From: a bacterium
GTDB taxonomy: Bacteria > Pseudomonadota > Gammaproteobacteria > UBA6186 > Azoamicaceae
DNA: 64,000 nt
Direction: 5' to 3'
Assembly: GCA_027364575.1 (NCBI GenBank)
Contig: DAHXPC010000010.1
Coordinates: forward strand, 21,387 to 85,386
The stretch's first letter is position 1, and each line of letters starts with the position of its first letter. The translations under genes were made by a program, and so were the position numbers. This document shows positions 49,216 through 57,924 of the stretch, piece after piece. The notes beneath the pieces are model-generated. The model did no database searches, had not been told where the DNA came from, and worked only from the letters and a program-made list of their open reading frames with translations.

Positions 49216-50193
49216 GTGGCTAGATCTCTAAGAATAGAATATCCTGGCGCTTGGTATCATGTAATGAATCGTGGGTTATGCCGCCGAGAAATATTTCATG
49301 CAGAGGAATATGCTCAGCTATTCTATGACTTACTAGATGAAATCCACTTGCGTTATCAAATTGAAATACATTCTTATTGCTTAATGGGTAACCACTATCA
49401 TTTATGTATCAAAACACCTAATGCTAATTTAGGAAAGGCAATGCGCCATCTGAACGGAGTATTTACACAAAGATATAATAATTTAATGAAAACAGATGGC
49501 CCACTCTTTAGAGGCCGATATAAAGCAATCTTAGTAGAAGCACAAAGCTATTTTTTACAACTTACTCGCTATATTCACCTTAATCCCGTTGCTGCAGGGA
49601 TAGTGCAACACCCTAAGGATTACCCATGGTCAAGTTATAATTTCCTTCTCAATAAAAAAGAAAAACCAAACTGGCTATACTTTGACGAAATACTTAAGAG
49701 CTTTGACCCAAAAGATCCTGTTAAGGATTATAAGAAATTTGTTTCTGAAGGAATAGATGCTGAACTTAAATCATTTTTTGACGTGCAAAAAAAATTTCCC
49801 ATTATGGGATCACAACAATTTATTGAAAGCGTAAAAACGAAAAATTCGACTTCTATACACAATGAAATTCCAGATTCGGTCCGACTCATAAAACACAACC
49901 GGATCAAAATTGAAGACATAGTACATAGCGTTGCAGAATATTACCATATCGATCCTGAAAATGTGCTTGTTTTTACAAAATCAGCAGATCTTCCTCGAAA
50001 GGTTGCAATTTATCTTGCGGTTCAAATTTTGGAAGAACCTCAAATGAATATTGCTAAGTTTTTTAACAACATCTCATACTGGTGGGTTTCAAAAATCTAT
50101 CATCGTATTTTATCAGACATGAAGGAAAATAAGAGTTTATTGCAGGATATCAACCATATTAAAGCGCTGCTAGCCAAAATCCAGACTTGACCC
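49032..50193 (+). mobile_element. REP-associated transposase element with perfect 20-bp inverted ends
   Basis: GGGTCAAGTCTGGATTTTGG (49032-49051) and its exact complement (50174-50193) bound a 1162-bp segment containing a single Y1/HUH transposase gene. The right end overlaps the last codons of the gene and stops 15 bp before the tmRNA 3' end. Perfect ends suggest recent movement. Diverged copies of the end sequence occur at 6.3, 12.55 and 22.5 kb. Confidence 0.8.
49216..50190 (+). CDS. REP-associated tyrosine transposase (RAYT)
   Basis: A 324-residue transposase of the Y1/IS200-like (HUH) class. N-terminal domain: MARSLRIEYPGAWYHVMNRG, the HUH metal motif GNHYHL (His60, His62), the catalytic Tyr (probably Tyr112) in the SYFLQLTRYIHLNP stretch. 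A C-terminal DnaA-like helix-turn-helix (around 225-300) is typical of this transposase branch. RAYTs are thought to move REP repeats and are usually single-copy. The start is a GTG after TAGGAGAA. The flanking ends are exact 20-bp inverted repeats. Confidence 0.9.
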   Translation: MARSLRIEYPGAWYHVMNRGLCRREIFHAEEYAQLFYDLLDEIHLRYQIEIHSYCLMGNHYHLCIKTPNANLGKAMRHLNGVFTQRYNNLMKTDGPLFRGRYKAILVEAQSYFLQLTRYIHLNPVAAGIVQHPKDYPWSSYNFLLNKKEKPNWLYFDEILKSFDPKDPVKDYKKFVSEGIDAELKSFFDVQKKFPIMGSQQFIESVKTKNSTSIHNEIPDSVRLIKHNRIKIEDIVHSVAEYYHIDPENVLVFTKSADLPRKVAIYLAVQILEEPQMNIAKFFNNISYWWVSKIYHRILSDMKENKSLLQDINHIKALLAKIQT

Positions 50194-50208
50194 CCGCTAA
50201 CCCTAAAT

Positions 50209-50579
50209 TGGTGGAGGCGGCGGGAATTGAACCCGCGTCCGCAAGCACTCTACCAAAAGACTCTACATGCATAGCCCACCGCTTATTTAACTATCCGTCA
50301 GCCGATAGGCAGGGAAAACGAATAGCGAGCTTGATTAGTCTTAGCAGCTACCACCAAGCGAGGTAGACTGAGCATCTTGTGAAAATGACTCCTAGTTCCC
50401 AAATGCACAAGCACATATTGGCTAGAAGGCATCTACTGTTGTTTAAGCAGCGATTGCAGTTAGACCGAAGTCTTCATCGTTGGCAAGTATAATGCCTGTC
50501 GCTAAGTTTTACGAGATTAAGCTACCTGCTCGGCATGCACTTAAGGTTTTGCAACCCACGTCGAATCCAGATCGCCCCC
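50209..50579 (-). ncRNA. ssrA: Transfer-messenger RNA (tmRNA)
   Basis: The 5' end GGGGGCGATCTGGATTCGAC (from 50579) and the 3' end with the T-loop GGTTCAATTCCCGC-like region and CCA (50209-50211) form the tRNA-like acceptor with seven pairs. The tag frame, at 50443-50484, encodes ANDEDFGLTAIAA followed by TAA; the Ala-Ala end is the protease degron. It is a one-piece tmRNA that works with SmpB. The transposase element ends 15 bp beyond its 3' end. Confidence 0.96.
50443..50484 (-). other. tmRNA tag-peptide reading frame
   Basis: The codons GCC AAC GAT GAA GAC TTC GGT CTA ACT GCA ATC GCT GCT TAA give ANDEDFGLTAIAA. The ANDE start and the IAA end follow the common tag pattern. Confidence 0.9.
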
Positions 50580-50681
50580 GGACTGACTCATAAATGATAG
50601 CGTAACTCTACCTAAAAAAATAGGGCTGAACATATAATCAGTCATTGGGCTTACTACTGAGTTCAAAAACCACAGATCGTT

Positions 50682-51311
50682 TTAAACCTGCACTGGCCTG
50701 GAATAAATATGGCACTTAGATTTGTCCCAGGTACAATCCACTTCTATGATACGATCCAAAGGAATTTTTGATGAAAGTTCTTTCATACTGAGGATATACT
50801 TCAAATTAGGGCAACGATCAAATACCTGACTCAGACTATTTAAAAGTTCATCACTAAAACAGGTAGAACATGTATACACAATGGTGGCATCTGAAATATC
50901 CATTTCTAAAAAATTACCTCGGGAGCTTTTGAGTTCGCGATCCCCCGAAAATAGCTCTGGAAATTCTTGCCGTACAGTACGGTAAACTTTTTCCGCCTGT
51001 TGATGGCGCCCATCTGAAGCTTCGATCCCATAGGCTTTTTTAACCGGTGTTTTTAATAAAAACTGTAAGGCAACTTTTCCAATTCCAGATCCTAAATCAT
51101 AAAAAATATCCTGATTATTAATCTCCAGATGTTCAATCAGCGTGTTCACACTAGGATATAAAATTTCACCATAGGTTAAGTAAATGTTATTTTTTGCGTT
51201 AGCCTCTTTTTCACCCGCTTTATAGCTGATAAACCCTGTGGTTCCCTGATATAATGCGTTAATATAATTTTCACAAATTTGATCAAATTCTAGCTTAGCT
51301 TCATTACCCAT
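50682..51311 (-). CDS. DOT1-like SAM-dependent methyltransferase
   Basis: A 209-residue class I methyltransferase with DOT1-type motifs: TYGEILYPSVNTLIEHL (46-62, equal to the DOT1 loop), SAM-binding YDLGSGIGKVALQ (71-83), YGIEASDGR (94-102), GNFLEMD (132-138) and VYTCSTCFSDELL (145-157). In eukaryotes DOT1 methylates histone H3 Lys79. Bacterial DOT1-like proteins exist and their substrates are mostly unknown; the usual NNFAF motif is replaced here by TCSTCF. There is no signal peptide. Its neighbours tmRNA and dcd do not explain its job. A host-nuclear substrate is an attractive but untested idea. Confidence 0.8.
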   Translation of the reverse strand: MGNEAKLEFDQICENYINALYQGTTGFISYKAGEKEANAKNNIYLTYGEILYPSVNTLIEHLEINNQDIFYDLGSGIGKVALQFLLKTPVKKAYGIEASDGRHQQAEKVYRTVRQEFPELFSGDRELKSSRGNFLEMDISDATIVYTCSTCFSDELLNSLSQVFDRCPNLKYILSMKELSSKIPLDRIIEVDCTWDKSKCHIYSRPVQV

Positions 51312-51326
51312 GACTATCCTAATTAG

Positions 51327-51359
51327 AAAGGTGCCAAAGCTTAAGCTTTAACACTTTCA
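51327..51359. other. Palindromic stem-loop between dcd and the DOT1-like gene
   Basis: AAAGCTTAAGCTTT (51336-51349) is a perfect palindrome inside a longer imperfect inverted repeat (GAAAGGTG..CACTTTC). On the minus strand it follows dcd and precedes the DOT1-like start. It lacks a clear T-run downstream, so it may be a weak terminator or a regulatory hairpin. Confidence 0.35.
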
Positions 51360-51392
51360 CTGTAAAAAAATTAAAACGCTTTTACCCTCGTT

Positions 51393-51959
51393 CTATGCGC
51401 AGGGCAAAGTAACGCCTTGTTGTCCTTGATATTTACCTTTTCTATCTCGATAAGAAGTCAGACAAGCCTCATCCGATTTAAAAAACAGCATTTGTGCCAC
51501 ACCTTCATTGGCATAGATTTTCGCCGGTAAAGGGGTGGTGTTTGAAAACTCTAAGGTAACATGCCCTTCCCATTCGGGTTCTAAAGGCGTGACATTTACA
51601 ATGATCCCACAGCGTGCATAGGTGGATTTACCAACACAAATCGTTAAAACATCGCGGGGAATTTTAAAATATTCAATGGTTCGAGCTAATGCAAAAGAAT
51701 TCGGGGGAATAATGCAAACGTCAGCTTGCACATCCACAAAGCTATTGGAATCAAAGGCTTTAGGATCGACGATGACTGAATTAATATTCGTAAATATTTT
51801 AAATTCGTTGGCACATCTTACGTCATAGCCATAGCTAGAGGTTCCATAAGAAATAATCCCCGCGTTATTCTGATCTCGAACTTGTGAATCTACAAAAGGA
51901 TGGATCATATTTTCTTCGATCGACATGCGCCGAATCCATTTATCAGATTTAATGGTCAT
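51393..51959 (-). CDS. dcd: dCTP deaminase
   Basis: Dcd converts dCTP to dUTP, the first step to dTTP in many gammaproteobacteria. Blocks: [69 protein letters not shown] with the catalytic Glu, and the C-terminal [10 protein letters not shown]. Length 188 is close to E. coli (193). It lies 30 bp after mrp on the same strand. Confidence 0.96.
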   Translation of the reverse strand: MTIKSDKWIRRMSIEENMIHPFVDSQVRDQNNAGIISYGTSSYGYDVRCANEFKIFTNINSVIVDPKAFDSNSFVDVQADVCIIPPNSFALARTIEYFKIPRDVLTICVGKSTYARCGIIVNVTPLEPEWEGHVTLEFSNTTPLPAKIYANEGVAQMLFFKSDEACLTSYRDRKGKYQGQQGVTLPCA

Positions 51960-51989
51960 ATACTATTCCTATATTATTTTATACATCAT

Positions 51990-53072
51990 TTATTCGATTC
52001 GTGTGGGCAATGCAATCGTGTAGTCTCTTTTTTGCAATGAAAGCTTTGCCGTTACTTTAAGCGCCAATTGCTTGTATAAATTGGCAATCAATCCTTCCGG
52101 TTCTGCGATCGTACTCGGTTTACCGGCATCACAATGTTCCTGAATACGAATATCTAAGGGCAACTGCGCTAGTAATGGGATTTCAAACTCAGCCGCAATT
52201 TTATTGCCGCCCCCAGTTCCAAATATCGCCTCCTGATAACCACAGTGTGTGCAAACATGCACACTCATATTCTCGACCACGCCTAATATTGAAATGTCGA
52301 GTTTGCTAAACATCATGAGGGCTTTTTTAACATCTACTAATGCAACCTCTTGGGGTGTCGTCACCATCACAGTAGAAGTCACTGGGATTTTCTGGGCAAG
52401 CGTTAATTGGATATCACCGGTACCGGGGGGTAAATCGACAATCAAATAATCTAGATTATCCCAAGCGGTTTCATTTAATAATTGCTGCAAGGCTTTGCTC
52501 ACCATCGGCCCCCGCCAAACCATAGGCGCTTCTTCTATCAAATATCCTATCGACATGGTTTGTAAGCCATATTTTAAAACCGGCTGTAGGCGGTTATCTT
52601 CGTTTAATAGCGGTTTTTCTTTGCTGGCCAACAAATGGGGCTGGCTAGGTCCGTAAATATCGGCATCTAGCAAGCCAACCCTTGCACCCAATGCGGCCAT
52701 GCTTAAAGCCAAATTAATCGCGGTTGTTGATTTTCCGACCCCACCTTTGCCGGAGGCAATGGCTATAATATTTTTAATATTGGCAAAAGGTTTTAAATTG
52801 TTTTGTGCGATATGTTGCCTTATTTTCCAATCTATCGTTACCTCGAGGCTTGCTGTACCTATAAAAGGCGCAAGCATTCGAGTGATTTCCTGAATAAGAC
52901 TTTCAGTATTTTGAATAGGATAGCCAAATATCAGTGCTATTTTTACCTGGTCTTCTGTTATTTGAATGGTTTTTACAACCTGGGCAGCCATTAAATCCAT
53001 TCCTAAATAGGGATCCTGGATCGATTTAAGAACCGCTCGAACGGAATCTTCTGAAAGAAGGGTAGATTTCAT
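51990..53072 (-). CDS. mrp: Iron-sulfur cluster carrier Mrp/ApbC
   Basis: A 360-residue P-loop ATPase that carries Fe-S clusters to target proteins. N-terminal DUF59 (MIP18-like) domain (about 1-85), then Walker A GKGGVGKST (about 111-119), the ADIYGPSQPH motif, VDLPPGTGD and the cluster-binding CTHCG. Length fits E. coli ApbC (369). Often next to metG on the opposite strand, as here. Confidence 0.95.
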   Translation of the reverse strand: MKSTLLSEDSVRAVLKSIQDPYLGMDLMAAQVVKTIQITEDQVKIALIFGYPIQNTESLIQEITRMLAPFIGTASLEVTIDWKIRQHIAQNNLKPFANIKNIIAIASGKGGVGKSTTAINLALSMAALGARVGLLDADIYGPSQPHLLASKEKPLLNEDNRLQPVLKYGLQTMSIGYLIEEAPMVWRGPMVSKALQQLLNETAWDNLDYLIVDLPPGTGDIQLTLAQKIPVTSTVMVTTPQEVALVDVKKALMMFSKLDISILGVVENMSVHVCTHCGYQEAIFGTGGGNKIAAEFEIPLLAQLPLDIRIQEHCDAGKPSTIAEPEGLIANLYKQLALKVTAKLSLQKRDYTIALPTRIE

Positions 53073-53213
53073 AATGTAAGTTAATTAACCTGCTCTGAGT
53101 AAATATTTAAGAAAGCGCATTTTATTAAAGGAAAAATTTTATCACATTTGGCGATCGAAAAACCTAAATTTCCTAAGGCGTGTTTGCGAGCCCCCTATTC
53201 AGTCGGCAGGGGA

Positions 53214-53489
53214 TCAAAGCGGCGTATTAAAAGGCTTTTCCGAATTTTCAAGAAGCTTCAAAGCATTGCGTATTTTTTCTTCTAGAACCCTGTCGGTTTC
53301 ATTTCTGCCCGTCGGCATATTTTCCTCTTCTGCTACCCGACGCAATTGCAAATCATACTTCCAAGTTTGCAAAGCCCTGATTTTTTGTTCTCGGCTAAGC
53401 TTTACTTTTTTATCGTCTAAAATTTCAGAAGGGCTATTAAACAAACGCGCCGGGTTAAATATTGCCATATCCAACATATTTCCATTCAT
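53214..53489 (-). CDS. Small conserved hypothetical protein
   Basis: A 91-residue protein with FNPARLFNSPSEILDDKKVKLSREQKIRALQTWKYDLQLRRVAEEENM, a pattern I associate with a conserved small gammaproteobacterial family in which the LSREQK..L..W.YD block is typical. It is helical and soluble. Function unknown. Confidence 0.65.
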   Translation of the reverse strand: MNGNMLDMAIFNPARLFNSPSEILDDKKVKLSREQKIRALQTWKYDLQLRRVAEEENMPTGRNETDRVLEEKIRNALKLLENSEKPFNTPL

Positions 53490-53775
53490 TTACCGCTCCT
53501 TACATTACAACCGGCGTTAAGCAAAGCCCATTAAACGATTTATTATCGATGCCCTTAAAGCATAGCTTATTTCTCGGTTTTTCTAGGACTCTATGCTATA
53601 TCTTTCTATGTTGACTGATATAAAGAACAGTATTTGGCCCATGTTATTCAAGTTTTACAGCTGTGTTAAACCTTCTTTTAAGCGAGCAATATTGGCATTC
53701 ATAAATTCAGGCTTTTATGTCCTTGATCAAAGCGTTATCCTATACTCTAAAATATCAAAAAGGGTGGTCAGCTTA

Positions 53776-55803
53776 ATGACAAATATAAAGCGTAAAATCT
53801 TAGTCACAGCCGCTCTTCCCTATGCAAATGGGCCTTTGCATTTAGGACATATGGTTGAATATATCCAAGCCGATATTTGGGTCCGTTTTCAAAAATTATT
53901 CGGCAATAGCTGTTATTTTGTGTGTGGGGATGATGCGCATGGCACCCCAATTATGCTAAGGGCTGAAAAATTACAAATCACCCCGGAACAATTAATCGCT
54001 GATTCGCATGGATCCCATTTGGCCGATCTACAGGGTTTTGGGGTTGGTTTAGATAATTTCCATACAACACACTCTGCTGAGAACCGCAGTTTGGCAACTG
54101 AAATCTATGAACGTTTATTGAAGCGTGGGGATATTAGCAAACGCACCATACGGCAAGCGTTTGATCCGATTAAAAATATGTTTCTACCCGATCGCTATGT
54201 TAAAGGTGAATGCCCTAAATGCCAGGCAAAAGATCAATATGGAGATAATTGTGAAAGCTGCGGGGCAACCTATGGGCCGCTCGATCTCAAAAATCCCCTT
54301 TCTGTCATATCGGGCACAACGCCGATTGAAAAGGAATCCGAGCATTATTTCTTTTGCTTAGATCACTATGAGGCATTCTTAAAGGCGTGGACAGAAAAAG
54401 GGCATTTGCAAAGTGAAGTGAGCAAAAAATTAGGAGAATGGTTTAAAACCGGGCTTGAGCAATGGGATATTTCCCGAGATGGACCCTACTTTGGGTTTGA
54501 AATCCCCAATACCGAAAATAAATATTTTTATGTGTGGCTAGATGCGCCGATTGGTTACATTGCCAGTTTCAAAAATTTGTGCCATCGCCATCCGTCTATC
54601 TCGTTTGAAGAATATTGGGCTGAAAACAGTGATACCGAGTTGTATCATTTTATTGGTAAAGACATTGTCTACTTTCACGCACTGTTTTGGCCTGCCATTC
54701 TAAAAGGCAGTGGATATAGACTACCCAACAACATTTTTGTGCATGGCTTTTTAACCGTGAATGGCCAAAAAATGTCTAAGTCGCGCGGAACCTTTATAAA
54801 TGCCAAACTTTATTTAGATCATTTAAACCCGGAATATTTACGATATTATTTTGCAAGCAAATTAGGTTCTGGTGTAGACGATATTGATTTCCATGCGGAA
54901 GACTTCACCCAACGTATTAATGCGGATTTGGTCGGCAAATGGATCAATATTGGCAGCCGTTCAGCAGGGTTTATCACGAAGCAATTTCTTGGCAAACTTT
55001 CAAGCCATTGTGCCGAGCCAGCCCTTTACCAAACCTTTGTCGACAAAGGCAAATATATACAATCTTTCTATGAGGAAAGAGAGTATAGCCGCGCCATTCG
55101 AGAAATTATGGGACTTGCCGATATTGCAAATCGGTATATCGATGATAAAAAACCCTGGATATTGGCAAAATCGCCTGCAACCGAAATGGAGGCTTTACAG
55201 GTTTGTAGTATGGGCCTAAACCTATTTCGAATATTAAGCATCTATTTAAAACCCATATTACCCAATTTGGCTGAGAAAATAGCCACGTTTTTAAATACTG
55301 AATTAACCTGGGAGTCACGAAATACTCCCTTGTTAGATCACCCCATTCAACCTTTTACCCCCTTATTACAGCGGATTGAATTAAAAGAGGTCATCGCCAT
55401 GATTGAAAATTCCAAAGAAGACATCTCATCTTTACTTCCTTTAAAAACCACTCCCCTACAAGAGGATCCCTTACGAGAAACCATTTCTATTGACGACTTT
55501 GCAAAAGTGGACCTCAGAATTGCCCTAATCGTGAATGCTGAGCCTGTAGAAGAAGCCCATAAGTTATTAAAGCTGACGTTAGATATTGGTGGTGATATTC
55601 GTACGGTATTTGCCGGCATAAAAGAGGCTTATAACCCGGATTCGCTTATTGGCAAACACACAGTTATGGTGGCTAATTTAGCGCCACGCAAAATGCGTTT
55701 TGGTCTTTCGGAAGGCATGGTGCTGGCTGCAGGCCCCGGCGGCAAAGATTTGTGGATCCTGGAGCCGCATACCGGGGCCCATCCTGGAATGCGCGTAAAA
55801 TAA
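53776..55803 (+). CDS. metG: Methionyl-tRNA synthetase MetG
   Basis: Charges tRNA-Met with methionine. Class I motifs LHLGHM (HIGH-type) and KMSKS, the zinc knuckle [18 protein letters not shown], the anticodon-binding helices and a C-terminal tRNA-binding domain ([17 protein letters not shown]). I chose the ATG at 53776: the protein then has 675 residues (E. coli 677) and begins [20 protein letters not shown] longer frame upstream would add 61 hydrophobic residues with no family match. It ends directly before the ferredoxin gene. Confidence 0.97.
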   Translation: MTNIKRKILVTAALPYANGPLHLGHMVEYIQADIWVRFQKLFGNSCYFVCGDDAHGTPIMLRAEKLQITPEQLIADSHGSHLADLQGFGVGLDNFHTTHSAENRSLATEIYERLLKRGDISKRTIRQAFDPIKNMFLPDRYVKGECPKCQAKDQYGDNCESCGATYGPLDLKNPLSVISGTTPIEKESEHYFFCLDHYEAFLKAWTEKGHLQSEVSKKLGEWFKTGLEQWDISRDGPYFGFEIPNTENKYFYVWLDAPIGYIASFKNLCHRHPSISFEEYWAENSDTELYHFIGKDIVYFHALFWPAILKGSGYRLPNNIFVHGFLTVNGQKMSKSRGTFINAKLYLDHLNPEYLRYYFASKLGSGVDDIDFHAEDFTQRINADLVGKWINIGSRSAGFITKQFLGKLSSHCAEPALYQTFVDKGKYIQSFYEEREYSRAIREIMGLADIANRYIDDKKPWILAKSPATEMEALQVCSMGLNLFRILSIYLKPILPNLAEKIATFLNTELTWESRNTPLLDHPIQPFTPLLQRIELKEVIAMIENSKEDISSLLPLKTTPLQEDPLRETISIDDFAKVDLRIALIVNAEPVEEAHKLLKLTLDIGGDIRTVFAGIKEAYNPDSLIGKHTVMVANLAPRKMRFGLSEGMVLAAGPGGKDLWILEPHTGAHPGMRVK

Positions 55804-56202
55804 ATGTTATTAGCGCTTATTCGAGAAGCAGAATGTGTGGGGTGTGCCAAATGTTTACCGGCATGCCCCGTCGATGCCATTATTGGCGCGCCTAAGTTTT
55901 TGCACACCATTATCGCAAATGAGTGCATAGGCTGTGGTCTATGCGTGGCCCCTTGCCCGATGGATTGCATTGAAATGGTAGAAAGTCCCCTATTGATGGA
56001 TACACCGCAAAAAACTACTTTGGCAGAAAAAGCAAAATCCCGTTATATTGCCAAAAAAAATCGACTTATTTTAAATGAGCAGCCGAAATTGCCTATTTTG
56101 TCCGATCCACAAGAGCAGCTTAAAATCCAGCAGGAAATTAAAGACTCTATTTTACGCGTAAATGAAAAAAGGCAATTACATGAATTCCAAAAAAAGCCTT
56201 GA
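55804..56202 (+). CDS. RnfB-like 2[4Fe-4S] ferredoxin-type protein
   Basis: A 132-residue protein with two [4Fe-4S] motifs: [11 protein letters not shown] (11-21) and [11 protein letters not shown] (41-51). They match the ferredoxin domain of RnfB/RsxB, but the N-terminal membrane and Fe-S part of RnfB is absent. The gene begins at the base after the metG stop codon and overlaps nth. In E. coli nth follows the rsx genes, so this may be all that remains of such a cluster. It may donate electrons to a local partner such as Nth or an oxidoreductase; that is inference. Confidence 0.85.
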   Translation: MLLALIREAECVGCAKCLPACPVDAIIGAPKFLHTIIANECIGCGLCVAPCPMDCIEMVESPLLMDTPQKTTLAEKAKSRYIAKKNRLILNEQPKLPILSDPQEQLKIQQEIKDSILRVNEKRQLHEFQKKP

Positions 56203-56827
56203 GATTTTTAAACGTTTTCATGCGAACAGTCCAAATCCAACGACTGAATTAACCTATCGTACGCCGTTCGAATTATTAATTGCCGTTATTCTTTCGGCAC
56301 AAGCAACTGATATTAGCGTCAATAAAGCGACTGAAAAACTTTTCAAGGCTGCCCCCACCCCTGAAAAAATGCTTTCTCTCGGGGAAGAAAAATTAAAAGG
56401 CTATATCAAAACCATTGGTTTATATAATACGAAGGCGACGAATATTTTAAAAACCTGCGCAATGCTGGTGAATCAGTATGATTCTAGGGTACCTAACTGC
56501 CGAGAGTCACTGGAAAGTTTTCCCGGCGTTGGTCGAAAAACAGCAAATGTTATTTTAAATACCGCTTTTGATCATGAAACCATCGCGGTGGATACCCATA
56601 TTTTTAGGGTTGCAAATCGCACCGGGCTTGTAAAGGGAACGACTCCCAGACAAGTAGAAGATCAATTGATGAAAATTATCCCTAAACACTACCTGAAAGA
56701 TGCACACCATTGGTTAGTCCTTCACGGACGTTATATTTGTGTTGCGCGCAAACCAAAATGCGGTCAATGTTTAATTAACGATCTGTGCGAGTATCCCAAT
56801 AAGACACCCTTCACACTTAAACCCTAA
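56180..56827 (+). CDS. nth: Endonuclease III
   Basis: A DNA glycosylase/AP lyase that removes oxidised pyrimidines. The helix-hairpin-helix [13 protein letters not shown], the catalytic Lys in that motif and Asp in [11 protein letters not shown], and the C-x6-C-x2-C-x5-C [4Fe-4S] loop ([17 protein letters not shown]) are all present. Length 215 fits E. coli (211). The ATG at 56180 follows AAGG at good spacing. It overlaps the RnfB-like gene by 23 bp; metG-rnfB-like-nth form one operon. Confidence 0.96.
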   Translation: MNSKKSLEIFKRFHANSPNPTTELTYRTPFELLIAVILSAQATDISVNKATEKLFKAAPTPEKMLSLGEEKLKGYIKTIGLYNTKATNILKTCAMLVNQYDSRVPNCRESLESFPGVGRKTANVILNTAFDHETIAVDTHIFRVANRTGLVKGTTPRQVEDQLMKIIPKHYLKDAHHWLVLHGRYICVARKPKCGQCLINDLCEYPNKTPFTLKP

Positions 56828-56994
56828 TTATTTTTCTTCGCATTATTGGCTACGTCATTTATTCCACGTTATCTAACGGATTGTTCCTTTTTGACTAAAA
56901 TATTTACCATTACTCAATGGAAACGGTAATCAACGTTTACGTTTTGCCAGTTTGCTAGGGAAGGTTTTTTTATTTTAACCTGGAGCAACATTTT

Positions 56995-57768
56995 ATGAGG
57001 AAAACAAGTTTATCCCCTAAGAAAGGGGATCTGATCGATGTTTCAAATCGTATGGTCTGTACGGCGGAATATGAAAGTAATATTTTGGAAGCGGATCTTA
57101 AAGTTTGGGAAGAACAATTTTTACAACTAGAACACGGAACCCTGGTGCTTGAAAAAATAGTGGGAAACCCAAACATTACAAGCAATCCAGAATTAAATAA
57201 AATATTTGCCAACTGCAACTCAATGATTGAAAAAGTGCAAAAACAAATCACAGCCACTCGGAAACACTTTAATAAATTACAACTTGATTTTGATAAGAAA
57301 TTACTGGCGCCTTATGCAAAAGCCAGTGTGAGCAGCCAACCTGCAAGCATGGCAGATCCCATCAAACTAAACGTAGATAAAATTCAAGAATGCATAAATG
57401 CTAAAAAGCAGGTTTTAGATACGGTAAGCGATCAATGCAATGCCTATACAAACCGGCTAGCGATCGTTGAACCGACTATCTATAAAATTTGTTTGAGTGA
57501 TGAGATCGAAAGCACGGCTAAAATACTTGAAAAATTAAATACAAAAATGGAATTGCTGTGTAAAGAAACCGCTCAATTTCATATTGGGGCAAATCCGGCT
57601 CAAAACAATCCTGAAAAAATCAATGGTTCCATATTGCAATTATACAATATGCATAAAAAAGGCGATCAATTATTAGAGTGTATTCAAAAAAACTTACAAC
57701 CAAACGATGGTTCAAGTTCTAGCCCCAAAATAGAAGCTCAAAGCAAAGCTGAACGGAGTAATCCATAA
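56995..57768 (+). CDS. Hypothetical coiled-coil protein
   Basis: I do not recognise this 257-residue protein. It is helical with coiled-coil segments (about 25-100 and 130-230), basic N-terminus (MRKTSLSPKKGD) and a Ser-rich C-terminus. GGAGC precedes the ATG. It is followed by a strong intrinsic terminator, so it is its own transcription unit. Low homology fits an accessory or host-directed gene, but there is no direct sign. Confidence 0.6.
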   Translation: MRKTSLSPKKGDLIDVSNRMVCTAEYESNILEADLKVWEEQFLQLEHGTLVLEKIVGNPNITSNPELNKIFANCNSMIEKVQKQITATRKHFNKLQLDFDKKLLAPYAKASVSSQPASMADPIKLNVDKIQECINAKKQVLDTVSDQCNAYTNRLAIVEPTIYKICLSDEIESTAKILEKLNTKMELLCKETAQFHIGANPAQNNPEKINGSILQLYNMHKKGDQLLECIQKNLQPNDGSSSSPKIEAQSKAERSNP

Positions 57769-57785
57769 AGGAGCCATAACAAGGG

Positions 57786-57826
57786 TTGGGATTAACTTTA
57801 AGGACAGAATTTAATCCCAATTTTTT
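57786..57826 (+). terminator. Rho-independent terminator after the coiled-coil gene
   Basis: TTGGGATTAA (57786-57795) and TTAATCCCAA (57811-57820) form a perfect 10-bp stem with a 15-base loop, followed by six Ts. It closes the 56995 gene on the plus strand. Confidence 0.85.
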
Positions 57827-57924
57827 AGCCTAAACCCTGTAAAAATATTTAATTGAATTAACTTGGATCTATAGACTAGACTGTTGATATACACTAATAT
57901 AATATTTCAGGAAAAGTTATAGCC

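Noticed and set aside
53593..53775. Extension of MetG by 61 residues
   Set aside because: Extra residues match no synthetase; the ATG at 53776 gives the standard length.
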